DNA of 64,000 nucleotides from Streptomyces sp. Tue6028 (GTDB taxonomy: Bacteria > Actinomycetota > Actinomycetes > Streptomycetales > Streptomycetaceae): positions 1-64,000 of the forward strand of contig NZ_MLCE01000013.1 in the NCBI RefSeq assembly GCF_002300165.1, in the 5' to 3' direction. The translations under genes were made by a program, and so were the position numbers. Within the stretch, counting starts at the first letter, position 1; the number at the start of each line of letters is the position of its first letter. Below are positions 50,057 through 59,315 of the stretch, piece after piece. The notes beneath the pieces are model-generated. The model was not told the origin of the DNA, did no database searches, and worked only from the letters and a program-made list of their open reading frames with translations.

Positions 50057-50572
50057 TCAGACGCGGGTGAGGTTGCGGTCGAGGATCGAGCGCAACCTCT
50101 CGACGTCCAGGGGGCTGCCGGCCCCGCGCTTCGGCAGCAGGATCGAGGCGGGCGCCTTGGGCCCGGAACCCAGCAGGACGAAGGAGCGACGCGTCTCCGC
50201 GTAGCGGGCCATCCGCGGCCAGCCGGTCAGCCGACTGCCCTCCTCGTGCGTGACCCGCACCCCCCACACGTCCACGACGGCCCGGTACTCGCCCCGGGCG
50301 GTGGCGCGCCGCTGGACGAGCCGGGCCTGCCACCACGGCAGCACCCCGAGGCCCAGCACCGCCGCACCGAGCATCACGGCCACCCTGGGATCGGCGGAGG
50401 CCCCGAGAGCCATCGGCAGCACACCGACGAGCACCCCGAGGACGCCGGAGGCGAGCAGGAGGCGCCGGCCCCAGCGCCCGGCGGCCGAGGCGTTCTCCGC
50501 GACGCGCAGCGCCTCACGGAACTCCCCGGCCGTGGCCCGGTACACCAGCTCGACGCGCTCCCCCTCGTCCAT
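50057..50572 (-). CDS. YcxB-like membrane protein
   Basis: A 171-aa protein. The N-terminal MDEGERVELVYRATAGEF leads into two adjacent membrane helices (LLLASGVLGVLVGVLPMAL and VAVMLGAAVLGLGVLPW, about 35–80). A C-terminal PH-like domain ends with LLGSGPKAPASILLPKRG, the pattern of YcxB-like proteins. The ATG lies 5 bp after the uppS stop with no clear ribosome-binding site, so translation may be coupled. Function unknown. Confidence 0.75.
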   Translation of the reverse strand: MDEGERVELVYRATAGEFREALRVAENASAAGRWGRRLLLASGVLGVLVGVLPMALGASADPRVAVMLGAAVLGLGVLPWWQARLVQRRATARGEYRAVVDVWGVRVTHEEGSRLTGWPRMARYAETRRSFVLLGSGPKAPASILLPKRGAGSPLDVERLRSILDRNLTRV

Positions 50573-50577
50573 CGGCG

Positions 50578-51435
50578 TCAGACGCCCTCGGCGTCGGGCC
50601 GCCCCTTCATGGCCGCCTCCATCGCCATGAGCTCCTCGTTCGGGACGGCGCCGCCGAAGCGGCGGTCGCGCGAGGCGTATTCGACGCAGGCGCGCCACAG
50701 GTCACGCCGGTCGAAGTCGGGCCACAGCACGTCCTGGAAGACCATCTCGGCGTACGCGCTCTGCCAGAGGAGGTAGTTGGAGGTGCGCTGCTCGCCGCTG
50801 GGCCGCAGGAACAGGTCCACGTCCGGCATGTCCGGGTAGTAGAGGTACTTCGCGAACGTCTTCTCGGTGACCTTCGACGGGTCGAGCCGTCCGGCCTTCA
50901 CGTCCTCCGCCATGGCCTGCGCCGCGTCGGCGATCTCGGCACGGCCGCCGTAGTTCATGCAGAAGTACAGCGTGAGCCGGTCGTTGTCCTTCGTCTGTTC
51001 CTGGGAGATCTGGAGCTCCTTGGCGACGGACTTCCACAGCTTGGGCATCCGGCCCACCCAGCGCACCCGGATGCCGAGGTCGTCGAGCTGGTCGCGGGTC
51101 TTGCGGATGAAGTCGCGGTTGAAGTTCATCAGGAAGCGCACCTCGTCCGGCGAGCGCTTCCAGTTCTCCGTGGAGAAGGCGTACAGCGAGATCGCCCCGA
51201 CGCCCATCTCGATCGCGCCCTGGAGCACGTCCACCACGCGCTCGGCGCCGACCTTGTGCCCCTCGGTGCGCGGCAGTCCGCGCTCCTTGGCCCACCGGCC
51301 GTTCCCGTCCATGACGATCGCCACATGGCCCGGGACCAGTTCACCGGGGAGCTTCGGCGCGCGGGCGCCTGACGGGTGTGGTTCGGGCGACAGGTACTCG
51401 CGGCGCTGGCGTCCCAGGATCCCGCGTACGGCCAT
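50578..51435 (-). CDS. uppS: Isoprenyl (cis-prenyl) transferase, UPP synthase family
   Basis: A 285-aa enzyme making long-chain Z-polyprenyl diphosphate, the lipid carrier precursor for cell-wall synthesis. Conserved motifs are [23 protein letters not shown] with the catalytic Asp, [25 protein letters not shown] and [20 protein letters not shown] somewhat extended N-terminus is typical of actinobacteria. It is located between recO and the YcxB-like gene, all on the minus strand. Confidence 0.95.
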   Translation of the reverse strand: MAVRGILGRQRREYLSPEPHPSGARAPKLPGELVPGHVAIVMDGNGRWAKERGLPRTEGHKVGAERVVDVLQGAIEMGVGAISLYAFSTENWKRSPDEVRFLMNFNRDFIRKTRDQLDDLGIRVRWVGRMPKLWKSVAKELQISQEQTKDNDRLTLYFCMNYGGRAEIADAAQAMAEDVKAGRLDPSKVTEKTFAKYLYYPDMPDVDLFLRPSGEQRTSNYLLWQSAYAEMVFQDVLWPDFDRRDLWRACVEYASRDRRFGGAVPNEELMAMEAAMKGRPDAEGV

Positions 51436-51471
51436 GTGCTTCTCGTCTCCTCTTGCTGCTTGCGCTTGCAG

Positions 51472-52221
51472 TCACTGCTTCTCGACGTACCGAAGGGAAC
51501 GCAGTCCGCGCTCCAAGTGCCAGTGCAGATAGGCCGACACCAGCCCGCTGCCCTCCCTGACGTACCGCGGCTCGCTCGCGTCCGCGGTCTCCCAGTCTCC
51601 CGTGAGCAGCGCCCCGAGCAGTTCCAGGGCCTGGGCCGAGGGTACGACGCTGCCGGGCACCCGGCAGTCGACGCAGACGGAACCTCCCGCCGCGACCGAG
51701 AAGAACCGGTTCGGACCCGGCATGCCGCATTTCGCGCAGTCGCCGAAGCTCGGCGCGTAGCCGTTCACCGCGAGGGAGCGCAGCAGGAAGGCGTCCAGGA
51801 CGAGGTGCGGCTCGTGCTCGCCGCGGGCGAGCGTGCGCAGCCCGCCGACCAGCAGCAGGTACTGCTGCACGGCCGGCTCGCCCTCGTGGTCGGTGAACCG
51901 CTCGGCGGTCTCCAGCATGGCCGTGCCCGCGGTGTAGCGCGCGTAGTCGGTGACGATCCCGCCACCGTACGGAGCGATCGTCTCGCTCTGCGTGCACAGC
52001 GGCAGTCCGCGTCCGACGAGTTCACTGCCCCGCGCGAAGAACTGCACGTCGACGTGCGAGAAGGGCTCCAGCCTGGCGCCGAACTTCGACTTGGTGCGCC
52101 GGACGCCGCGGGCCACGGCACGTACCCGTCCGTGACCGCGGGTGAGCAGCGTGATGATCCGGTCCGCCTCACCCAGCTTCTGGGTGCGCAGCACGATGCC
52201 GTCGTCGCGGAACAGACTCAT
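51472..52221 (-). CDS. recO: DNA repair protein RecO
   Basis: A 249-aa recombination mediator. The N-terminal OB fold (LFRDDGIVLRTQKLGEADRIITLLTRGHGRVRAVARG) and the central Cys cluster (CAKCGMPGP … CVDCRVPG) that binds zinc are both present. It loads RecA with RecF/RecR. It is co-oriented with uppS, 36 bp upstream of it. Confidence 0.95.
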   Translation of the reverse strand: MSLFRDDGIVLRTQKLGEADRIITLLTRGHGRVRAVARGVRRTKSKFGARLEPFSHVDVQFFARGSELVGRGLPLCTQSETIAPYGGGIVTDYARYTAGTAMLETAERFTDHEGEPAVQQYLLLVGGLRTLARGEHEPHLVLDAFLLRSLAVNGYAPSFGDCAKCGMPGPNRFFSVAAGGSVCVDCRVPGSVVPSAQALELLGALLTGDWETADASEPRYVREGSGLVSAYLHWHLERGLRSLRYVEKQ

Positions 52222-52243
52222 GGGCCCATTCTCCCGTACGGAT

Positions 52244-52858
52244 TCAGCGTCCGTGGTCGGGGCGGCCGATCGCCTCCCAGGGAGCCATGTTCCAGGGGCT
52301 GGCCCGGTTCGCCGGGTCCAGGAGGGACGTCAGGTGCGCGTCGGACACGGCCTGCGGTGCCGGGAGGTCCTCGCCGCCGCGGCTTCGGAGGTTGTCGCGC
52401 CAGACCATGCGGCCCAGCAGGTAGTGGTCGGCGTACTCGGACCAGGAGGCGTACGACCGCACCACCGCCGGCACGATGTTCTTCAGCGCGGTCCACGCCT
52501 CGGACTCGCTCAGCATCCCCGCCGCGAACCCCCTGCGCGAGATGTCCACGTACAGTCCGGCGTCCCACGCCAGCGGTTCGACGCCGAGCCGCCGCCGGGC
52601 TCCCGAGCGGTAGCCGGACCGCGCCAGGCCGTCGAGGCGGCCGACCAGCGCCTCGCGCGAGGTGATCTCCCACTGGTCGGCCAGCCAGCGCCGGGCCTTG
52701 TCGTCGTCGATGCGGGTGAACGGGTACAGGGTCGTCCGGGAGGCGTCCCGGTCCCGGTTCACCGGCGCGCTCAGCGACACCATCCACAGCTGGTGCATGG
52801 TGAGCGGAACGGGGTACTTGCGCGTGACCTTCCGCCCGCGACGGTTCCATATCGCCAT
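52244..52858 (-). CDS. DUF1266 domain protein
   Basis: A 204-aa protein of unknown role. The second half holds the DUF1266-like region (GRLDGLARSGYRSG, then AWDAGLYVDISRRGFAAGMLSESEAW, with SYASWSEYADHYLLGR). No signal or membrane segment. ATG 52858 (MAIWNRRGRK) is taken as start; the ribosome-binding site is weak. It is just upstream of recO on the same strand. Confidence 0.7.
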   Translation of the reverse strand: MAIWNRRGRKVTRKYPVPLTMHQLWMVSLSAPVNRDRDASRTTLYPFTRIDDDKARRWLADQWEITSREALVGRLDGLARSGYRSGARRRLGVEPLAWDAGLYVDISRRGFAAGMLSESEAWTALKNIVPAVVRSYASWSEYADHYLLGRMVWRDNLRSRGGEDLPAPQAVSDAHLTSLLDPANRASPWNMAPWEAIGRPDHGR

Positions 52859-52913
52859 GCGGCCGCACCCTACGTCACGCGGTTCTCCGCCCCGCGGTCC
52901 CTGCGCCGCCCCT

Positions 52914-53144
52914 TCAAGGGACCTCACCGCGGCTGCGTGCGTTGGCGTAGGCCGTCGCCGCGCTGAGCCGCTCCGCGGCGGTGGCATCGCGGACCGCGTC
53001 CGGGTCGCAGTCCCACTCCCTCCCGCCGCCGAGCGGTCTGAGCTGTACGTAGGGGCCCTCGTGCCCCATCACCAGACCCACCCGTCCCGTACGCGTGTCG
53101 ACGGCGTACGAGCCGACCGGCGGCTGCTGTCGCGGCGGCCTCAT
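52914..53144 (-). CDS. Small conserved-type protein of the HTH/DUF397 neighbourhood
   Basis: A 76-aa protein. YAVDTRTGRVGLVMGHEGPYVQLRPLGGGREWDCDPDAV looks like a small beta-rich fold with one Cys; the Ala/Arg C-terminal helix (ERLSAATAYANARSR) follows. Its ATG overlaps the previous stop (ATGA), so it is translated with the 75-aa gene. Such small genes commonly sit opposite an HTH–DUF397 pair in Streptomyces. Function unknown. Confidence 0.65.
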   Translation of the reverse strand: MRPPRQQPPVGSYAVDTRTGRVGLVMGHEGPYVQLRPLGGGREWDCDPDAVRDATAAERLSAATAYANARSRGEVP

Positions 53145-53368
53145 CGCAGCGCCGCCGCGAGCCGGGCGGCGACCTCGGCGGAGCAGCCCCCCAGTTCGAC
53201 ACGCGGGCACGGTGCCTCGCGGGCGAGGGATGCCGCGTCCAGTCGCAGCGACGGCAAGGTAATTCCCGCGTTCGCGAGTGCCATCCGCAATTCCCTCACT
53301 GTTTCCTCCGCCTCTTCGACGCAACGCGCCGAGTGCCGTCCCCCGAGTGGTCCGTGTTCTGCCGTCAC
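53141..53368 (-). CDS. Small Cys-containing protein, partner of the 76-aa gene
   Basis: A 75-aa protein with a helical N-terminus (CVEEAEETVRELRMALANAG) and two further Cys (PCPRVELGGCSAEVAARLA). It is divergent from the HTH gene 115 bp away and coupled to the next small gene by a 4-base overlap. No characterised family recognised. Confidence 0.6.
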   Translation of the reverse strand: MTAEHGPLGGRHSARCVEEAEETVRELRMALANAGITLPSLRLDAASLAREAPCPRVELGGCSAEVAARLAAALR

Positions 53369-53483
53369 CCTGCTCCCCTTCCCTTTCCTGTTTCACTCTT
53401 CACCTCTCGATGGTGACGCCGTGCGCCTACACTCGGCAGGAGTCTGTGCACTGCAAGTACGCGGCAGTACAAGGGGGTTGGCC

Positions 53484-54317
53484 ATGGCCAACGGTTCGCG
53501 GCAGGCGGCGTGGGAGTTCTTCGGAGCGGAGTTGAAACGGCGCCGGGAGGATGCCGGTCTCACTCAGGTGGAGTTGGGGGCACGCGTTTTCGTGTCCGGC
53601 GGATACATCGGCCAGTTCGAACAAGCGATTCGCAAACCTCAGTTGGACGTGGCCCAGCGAATCGACGAAATCCTGCAAACCGAGGGTTTTTTCGAACGCA
53701 CATGGCGGAAACTCATCGACGACAAGCGGTACGCGGAATACTTCGCGGAGGTCGTCGAACTGGAGCGGACGGCGACGAAGATCTGCGAGTTCGCGCCGAC
53801 GCTCGTGCCGGGGCTTCTCCAGACCGCCGCGTACGCGAGTGCGGTCACACTGGCCAACAACCCCTTCGCCGCCGACGATTACGTCGAGGAGAGGATGACC
53901 GCTCGCCTGGAGCGCTCTCGCATCCTCGCGGACGCCGCAAGGCCCGAGTACTGGATCGTGCTCCACGAGAACGTGCTGCGCATCCCCATCGGCGGCAAGG
54001 AGGCGATGGCCGGGCAGCTCCGGCACGTCATGGAGACGGCGCGGCAGCACAAGGCGCTGGTGCAGGTACTCCCCTACGAGCACGGGGCGCACGCCGCCAT
54101 GCTCGGGATGCTGAAGCTCATGGAGTTCGACGACGCTCCGCCAACCGCCTATACAGAGACCTCGTTTTCGGGGACTCTCGTCGATGATCCGGCGGTGGTG
54201 AAGCGTACGCAGCGAGCATACGATCTGCTCAGGGCCGCCGCGCTGTCGCCGAAGGCGTCCCTGGCCCTGATCGCATCGGCGGCTGAGGACTACAGACGAT
54301 GCACGAGTACGACCTGA
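53484..54317 (+). CDS. XRE helix-turn-helix regulator with DUF5753-type sensor domain
   Basis: A 277-aa regulator of a family greatly expanded in Streptomyces. The HTH is [32 protein letters not shown]. The C-terminal domain contains [16 protein letters not shown] (signature) and an acid-rich tail region. It precedes and overlaps a DUF397 gene by 19 bases, the standard pairing; in several known cases the DUF397 protein counteracts the HTH partner. Local codon use is slightly less G/C-biased than in neighbours at the 5' end (GCGATTCGCAAACC), hinting at different history. Confidence 0.9.
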   Translation: MANGSRQAAWEFFGAELKRRREDAGLTQVELGARVFVSGGYIGQFEQAIRKPQLDVAQRIDEILQTEGFFERTWRKLIDDKRYAEYFAEVVELERTATKICEFAPTLVPGLLQTAAYASAVTLANNPFAADDYVEERMTARLERSRILADAARPEYWIVLHENVLRIPIGGKEAMAGQLRHVMETARQHKALVQVLPYEHGAHAAMLGMLKLMEFDDAPPTAYTETSFSGTLVDDPAVVKRTQRAYDLLRAAALSPKASLALIASAAEDYRRCTSTT

Positions 54318-54520
54318 GCAACGCCCGCTGGCGCAAGAGCAGCTACAGCAACGGCGAGGGCGGCGACTGCGTCGAGGTGGCCGCCGGAGTCCTCGGCGTC
54401 GTCCCCGTCCGGGACAGCAAGGTCCCGGACGGCCCCGCTCTGGTCTTCCCGTCAGCCGCCTGGGCCGGCTTCGTGGCCCATCAGGCGACCCTGTCCAGGC
54501 CGGCCCGCACGGACTGCTGA
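54299..54520 (+). CDS. DUF397 protein
   Basis: A 73-aa protein with the family pattern [34 protein letters not shown] and a C-terminal WAGFV. It partners the overlapping HTH regulator, probably as an antagonist or cofactor. The 3' end overlaps the convergent membrane-protein gene by about 40 bases. Confidence 0.92.
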   Translation: MHEYDLSNARWRKSSYSNGEGGDCVEVAAGVLGVVPVRDSKVPDGPALVFPSAAWAGFVAHQATLSRPARTDC

Positions 54521-55197
54521 GTGCCGTCGCGCTTGGTCGACTCGTAGGTGAAGTCCACGGTGTCGCCGGGCCGCAGTGTGAGGGTGATCCTGCCGTTCTT
54601 CACGCAGTTGCCCGACTGGATGTCCTCCCCGAGCGTCAGTCGGTCACTGCCGCCGACCGCGGTCAGCGTGACGACGCCGTAGCAGTCGGAGGACTCCATG
54701 GCGTAGTGGATGCTGCCGACCTGTTCCCGCGGGGAGCCCTGGTTCAGCTCCAGGGTGACCCGGTAGTGGTCGGTCTCCGAGGCGTCGAGCTCCTCGGCGT
54801 ACCCCTGCCAGCGCCCGAGGAACGCCTCCGGCATGCCGGCGAGCGCCGGGGCCGCCGACGGCGTGGTGGGCGTAGCGGACGGGGTGGGTGTCGCGGACGG
54901 GCCGGAGGGGCCGGACGTACCCGGCGCGCTGGACGTACCGGGGCTGCCGGGTGCGCCGGACGCGCCGGACGTGGGTGACGCGCCGCTGACCGTCGAGCCG
55001 GCATCGCGCCGGTCCGAGTCCCCGCTGAGCTGCACGAACAGTCCGATCAGGGCCGCCACGATGGTGGCGGCGGCACCGATCAGGGCCACGACGAGCGCGG
55101 TGCGGTGGGAGTCCCCCGATCCTGCGGCCGGGCGCCCCTGGTGCGGCGGATGCTGCCGCCTCGCGTAGGGGTCCGTCGGGGACTGCGGTGTGGTCAT
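54481..55197 (-). CDS. Single-pass membrane protein with Ser/Pro/Thr stalk and extracellular domain
   Basis: A 238-aa protein. The cytoplasmic Pro/His-rich tail (about 1–32) is followed by one membrane helix ([21 protein letters not shown], about 33–53), a long Ser/Pro/Gly/Thr/Ala stalk (about 65–120), and a beta-rich extracellular domain with two Cys that could pair ([20 protein letters not shown]). I recognise no named family. No operon partner is apparent. Confidence 0.72.
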   Translation of the reverse strand: MTTPQSPTDPYARRQHPPHQGRPAAGSGDSHRTALVVALIGAAATIVAALIGLFVQLSGDSDRRDAGSTVSGASPTSGASGAPGSPGTSSAPGTSGPSGPSATPTPSATPTTPSAAPALAGMPEAFLGRWQGYAEELDASETDHYRVTLELNQGSPREQVGSIHYAMESSDCYGVVTLTAVGGSDRLTLGEDIQSGNCVKNGRITLTLRPGDTVDFTYESTKRDGTQQSVRAGLDRVA

Positions 55198-55317
55198 GGA
55201 GCGGCCTCGGGTCCGTGGTTCGGCGGAAGATCAGGCCATATTGCCGCCCAGACCCCCGACTTGTGCGACTTTCACCCAAATCTACGGAATAGATCATGCC
55301 GAAACGATTCGTCCCCC

Positions 55318-55345
55318 GGGGCCGGGGTCACCGGCCCACGGCCCC
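55318..55345 (-). terminator. Hairpin downstream of the uncharacterised operon
   Basis: GGGGCCG (55318–55324) and CGGCCCC (55339–55345) form a 7-bp stem around 14 nt, 60 bp past the last stop of the minus-strand operon. Modest strength. Confidence 0.4.
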
Positions 55346-55405
55346 GATGTCCGTCCGGGCTTTCCGGGCAGTGCGGAGTTCATCGGACCGGCGACCGCAC
55401 AGCCC

Positions 55406-56428
55406 TCAAGTACCGGTGGAAGCAGCGGAGTTGCCTGCGACGCTCTCGCCCACGTCCCAGAGCTCCGCGAACCGCTTGATCCGCTGCCTGACATGGTCCT
55501 CGCGTGCGTTCAGCGTGGTCTTGGCGTTCATCTGCAGCAGGTCCGGCTCGACTTCGTAGCAGAGCTCGTCGTCGAAGATGACGAAATCGTTCGTCGTGCC
55601 GCGTCGGACTCTCAGGGGAAGTTCGGAGACGGTCACCACCCGCGTCTCGATGCCGATGTCGCTCTGCGACTCGCACAGCCGGCGCAGATCGTTGTCGACG
55701 TGCTCCGGCCGCTGGACGATGAACAGTCGCCGAATGCTCATCCCGCGCTGCTGCATCGCATCCGCCTGAGCCTGCAGATAGCGCAGCGCGGGCTCGCTGT
55801 TCCAGTAGTCACGCTCCACGAAGCTGCTGGTGGCGTCCATCGTCACCCTGGCGCACTTCGTGAGCGCCATGAGCCAGTCGTGGTTCTCCCCCGGGCAGTC
55901 GGTACTCAGCGACGTGAGGTTCTCCATCATCGACGCGAGGCGGTCGATCTCCTCGTGCGCGAAGGCGCTCACCAGCCCGTGTCCCAACGAGGTGACACGC
56001 GTGGCGCTCCGGGCCAACCGCGGCACCCCGTCGGAGCGCAGTACCGATCGGTCGAGCTCGCAGAAGAGTTCGGTCGCCTCACTGATGTCGGCGAATTTCT
56101 GGTCGACCAGGGTCTGCATCTCGCCGTGATGGGCGGTCAGACGGTCCACGACGTCATCCGCGTGGGTGCGTTGACCGCCCACCACCTGGGTCAGCCGACG
56201 CTCGAACTCGATCATGTACTGAATGATCAGGGTCGCCCCGCCGATCACGACGGACACGGCGATCTGCCACAGCTTGTCCTGGTCCTGGTCGATCAGATTG
56301 GTGATCACATAGGCGATCGTGGCCACGATGGCGGTGACCAGTGTCTTCAGCAGGACCGGCGGTATGCGCAGGCCCTCCGCGGACGCCGAACCCGGTGCCG
56401 GTGTCGACGCCCCTGACGATCCGTCCAT
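55406..56428 (-). CDS. Membrane-anchored protein of unknown function, last gene of the operon
   Basis: A 340-aa protein with two close membrane helices near the N-terminus (LVTAIVATIAYVITNLI and WQIAVSVVIGGATLIIQYMI, about 30–75), predicting a short extracellular turn and a large cytoplasmic domain. The latter is helical (about 80–200) and then alpha/beta with RRLFIVQRPEH, VVTVSELPLRV and NDFVIFDDELCYEVEP. Good GGGGGAG site before the ATG. It starts 43 bp after the preceding stop, so it probably belongs to the operon and could localise its partners to the membrane. Confidence 0.72.
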   Translation of the reverse strand: MDGSSGASTPAPGSASAEGLRIPPVLLKTLVTAIVATIAYVITNLIDQDQDKLWQIAVSVVIGGATLIIQYMIEFERRLTQVVGGQRTHADDVVDRLTAHHGEMQTLVDQKFADISEATELFCELDRSVLRSDGVPRLARSATRVTSLGHGLVSAFAHEEIDRLASMMENLTSLSTDCPGENHDWLMALTKCARVTMDATSSFVERDYWNSEPALRYLQAQADAMQQRGMSIRRLFIVQRPEHVDNDLRRLCESQSDIGIETRVVTVSELPLRVRRGTTNDFVIFDDELCYEVEPDLLQMNAKTTLNAREDHVRQRIKRFAELWDVGESVAGNSAASTGT

Positions 56429-56471
56429 TCCTGTCTCTCCCCCGCCGGGATCGATACTGGGATAGCTCCGG

Positions 56472-57440
56472 TCAGCGCGAAGCCAGTGCCTCGCGCAGCA
56501 ACGGTATTGCCTGGAGGGCCAGTTGGTCCCTGATGCGCTGGACCGAGGTCTGCCACTGGCGGCTGAATCCGGGCTCCCGTTCCAGCACCTCCCACAAGGG
56601 GCTCAGGGTCCGGTCCACTCGTGCCGTCGGCATCCACAGGTGCAGCAGGTGGTCGACGGCCGGCCGAAGCGCCAGAACCGCCGCGGCCCCGCCCACCGCT
56701 CCGAGGCGGCTGGTGTCCAGCATCCGCACGACCGTCGTCAGGAGCCAGTCGTGCAGCGCCAGATCCTCGCACAGACCCGCGACCGCCGAGGCCTCCTGCG
56801 CCGCGGGGATGCGCAGTTCGACGGTGCGCAGCTGGTCCTCGGCGAGAGTGAAGCGGGTGATCGAGGGGCCTTCACCGTCCGGGGCGCGCCGCGCCACCCA
56901 GCGAAGGCGGGTGCCCGCGGATTTGAAGGGGGCGTTCTGGTCGAGCAGCGGGTGTCTGCGGAGTTGGCCGAGCAGGCCCTCGGCTATCAGGCCGAGATCC
57001 AGATCCCCCTTCTGCGGTCCCCTCAGCACCCCCTTCGCCACGGCCTGCTCCGGCAGTTTCCCGAAGGGCTCGAGAAGGCCGGGGCGCACCAGGTAGTGGC
57101 CCCACGGCTGTCGTCGGTCGGGGCCTGAGGCCGGCGCTCCGAAGTACGCGGTGGCCTGGAGGACACGCCCTTCGGTCAGCACGGCGCGAGCGGCCACGGT
57201 GCCGACCACGCGCACCTTCGCTCCGTCGACGGCGGGCAGCCGGCAGTCCACGCCCGTCAGCGTGTCCGGCGAGAGCGCGTACAGCTGGGGGCGCTCGGAG
57301 ACGCGCACCCGCTCGTCGGCGCGCAGTTGCAGGAGATGGGCCGCGGCCCGGGAGTCCAGCGGCTGGAAGGAGGGCAGCAGACCCGTGCGTACTTCGCCGC
57401 ACGCCAGCACGACGTCCGCCGCGTCCGTCGGGGGCCGCAT
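56472..57440 (-). CDS. 'SCO2521 family' protein of unknown function
   Basis: A 322-aa soluble protein. The first half looks beta-rich (ADVVLACGEVRTGLLPSF, VRVVGTVAARAVLTEGRVL), the second helical and Leu-rich (TTVVRMLDTSRLGAVGG…HLLHLWMP). No catalytic motif is evident. The family name is recalled from gene order in S. coelicolor. The ATG follows the previous gene's stop by one base. The longer frame upstream reads antisense-like sequence within the neighbour and is rejected. Confidence 0.75.
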   Translation of the reverse strand: MRPPTDAADVVLACGEVRTGLLPSFQPLDSRAAAHLLQLRADERVRVSERPQLYALSPDTLTGVDCRLPAVDGAKVRVVGTVAARAVLTEGRVLQATAYFGAPASGPDRRQPWGHYLVRPGLLEPFGKLPEQAVAKGVLRGPQKGDLDLGLIAEGLLGQLRRHPLLDQNAPFKSAGTRLRWVARRAPDGEGPSITRFTLAEDQLRTVELRIPAAQEASAVAGLCEDLALHDWLLTTVVRMLDTSRLGAVGGAAAVLALRPAVDHLLHLWMPTARVDRTLSPLWEVLEREPGFSRQWQTSVQRIRDQLALQAIPLLREALASR

Positions 57441-57441
57441 G

Positions 57442-58407
57442 TCACAGCCCCCGGTAGAAGACGTACGCGACGCGGTCCGCGACAGCGTCCGGGACGGACG
57501 CGCCCTCGCGCCGTGAACGCTCCGTGATCTGCCGCAGGGCCCCGCTGTCCACGTCCGTCTGATCGAGGACGACGCGTACCGCGTGCTCGACGGGCAGGAA
57601 CCGGGCGGGCAGCACGGAACAGGTGCGGTAGGCGCTGAACGGCGCCGCGGCGGTGTTGAGCTGGAGCAGCGGGGGCATGTCGTCCCATTCACGGGGGAAG
57701 GTGCCGGAGTTCCACGGGCGCGGGCTGAGCACGGGCTCGCCCTCGTTGCGGAGCAGGCCGAGCCTGGCCAGTTGCCAGACCGACGCGAGGAAGGGGCAGG
57801 ACCAGGTGCGGCGCCCGTCCTTGTCGTGGTCCCACAGTTCGACGTCCAGGTAGATCGAGTGGCGTCTGGCGGCCGTCTCGCGAGGCGGCCGCCATTCCGC
57901 GGCGGTCGTCATCGCCCGGGAGGCCCTGGAACTCTGGACGCGTTCGCCGTTGGCGAGCCAGCCGGTCTCTCTGACGGGCGGTCGCAGACCGTAGCTGCCG
58001 GGCGGCGGCGATTCCACGAGGCGCTGGGCGATGGACTCGGCCAGCGGAACCTTGTCCGCGACGGCGCAGCCGGACTCCCTGGCCAGATAGTCGACGACCA
58101 GTCCGGCTCGCGCGGCCTCGCCGAGCACCAGCGGGACGAGTTCGGCGGGCGACGAGAAGCGGGTGAAGTAGTCGTCGATCAGGAAGCAGGTGCTGATCCG
58201 GGGCGACCTGCCCCGGATGCCGACGGCCGCGTCCGCGCGGGCCGCGTCCACCCAGGGCTGTACCCGCTCGAAGTGCTGTCGCAGCCGTTCGGAGCCGCCT
58301 TCGATGTCCTCCATGTAGAGGTGGCCCAGCTCCAGGGAGAGGTGCGAGAGCGGCACGGACCGGGTGCTGGGCTCCGCGGTGGTCTCCCGGAAGACGTGCT
58401 CTGTCAC
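57442..58407 (-). CDS. 'SCO2522 family' protein of unknown function
   Basis: A 321-aa protein. Early conserved-looking stretch PLSHLSLELGHLYMEDIEGG, then ISTCFLIDDYFTRFSSPAELVPL, YLARESGCAVADKVPLAESI and YLDVELWDHDKDGRRTWSCPFLASVWQLARLG. The dense acidic/aromatic patches in DVELWDHDKDG could ligate a metal, but this is speculation. The GTG start overlaps the upstream stop (GTGA). No signal or membrane segment. Confidence 0.75.
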   Translation of the reverse strand: MTEHVFRETTAEPSTRSVPLSHLSLELGHLYMEDIEGGSERLRQHFERVQPWVDAARADAAVGIRGRSPRISTCFLIDDYFTRFSSPAELVPLVLGEAARAGLVVDYLARESGCAVADKVPLAESIAQRLVESPPPGSYGLRPPVRETGWLANGERVQSSRASRAMTTAAEWRPPRETAARRHSIYLDVELWDHDKDGRRTWSCPFLASVWQLARLGLLRNEGEPVLSPRPWNSGTFPREWDDMPPLLQLNTAAAPFSAYRTCSVLPARFLPVEHAVRVVLDQTDVDSGALRQITERSRREGASVPDAVADRVAYVFYRGL

Positions 58408-59312
58408 AACTGCCCCCAGTACGTGTCGTCGGTCAGCCGTCGGGCCAGCTCCGTGAAGGCCTCCAGGGTCTCCTTGTTGGCGATCTGGGTGGAGAGGACG
58501 TCCGCGTCGGTGATGAGCTGCTCCCTCCACTGCAGGACGGGTTCCAGCGGGACCGTGCCGAGCACCCTGCTGTCGCCGATGCCCTGTTCGGCGGCCAGCC
58601 GCCGCAACGTCTCGTCGCACGCGTGCATCCAGGCGGACTGTGCGGGAGAAACGTGGGACCACAACGGCGACTCGGGATCGGGCACGGCGGCCCGGACGAA
58701 GCGGATGGCGTCGCGCAGCACGGCCTTGTCGTGCCCCCTGTCCGCCCCTGCCTCCAGGATGCCGAACTCCTTGAAGACCAGTCCGGACACGGCGATCACA
58801 TGCTGTCGGGTCCAGCGGTGGAAGACCAGCCACCGGGTCTCGACACCACGCATCTCCGGACGCGCGGTCACTTCGAGAGCCATGTCCACCGCATAGCTGC
58901 GGCCGGCGCTCAGGTCCACGATGATCAGGTCGAACTCGCTGTTCAGCCGGAGCAGGAGATCCGTGCAGCGCTGGATGACGTCCTGGTCCGTCGCGAACTC
59001 GCCGCCACTGCCGTCCCCGGGGAACAGGACGAGACGGCCCGCCCCGTTGGGCTTGTCCCGCAGGACCGCGTGCTCCGTCAGCCTCCAGATGTCCAGACGG
59101 AGCGGTTCACCGATGTGCCCCTCCAGATAGGCGTGCAGACCGTCGCCCCGCGGCGCCGCGGGTACGTCGAAGACGGCGACGGCGGTGGGCGAGCCGAAGT
59201 CGAAATCCAGATAGCACACGTCGTCCCCGGCCAGGGCCCGCTGATAGGCGAGGTTCGCGCTGGTGACGGAGCGGCCGGTGCCTCCCTTGTCGGAGGCGGC
59301 GAAGACGATCAC
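58404..59312 (-). CDS. 'SCO2523 family' variant P-loop ATPase-like protein (ParA/MinD fold)
   Basis: A 302-aa SIMIBI-class protein. The deviant Walker A is KGGTGRS (about residues 9–15), where the usual GK-S/T lysine is Arg although the signature first Lys is kept. The switch I/Walker A' region is YLDFDFGSPT, and Walker B-like LIIVDLSAGRSYAVDM follows. ParA/MinD relatives dimerise on ATP and position cargo or partners. The Arg change suggests altered or absent hydrolysis. Gap to the upstream gene is 3 bp; the stop overlaps the next start. Confidence 0.82.
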   Translation of the reverse strand: MIVFAASDKGGTGRSVTSANLAYQRALAGDDVCYLDFDFGSPTAVAVFDVPAAPRGDGLHAYLEGHIGEPLRLDIWRLTEHAVLRDKPNGAGRLVLFPGDGSGGEFATDQDVIQRCTDLLLRLNSEFDLIIVDLSAGRSYAVDMALEVTARPEMRGVETRWLVFHRWTRQHVIAVSGLVFKEFGILEAGADRGHDKAVLRDAIRFVRAAVPDPESPLWSHVSPAQSAWMHACDETLRRLAAEQGIGDSRVLGTVPLEPVLQWREQLITDADVLSTQIANKETLEAFTELARRLTDDTYWGQL

Positions 59313-59315
59313 CGT

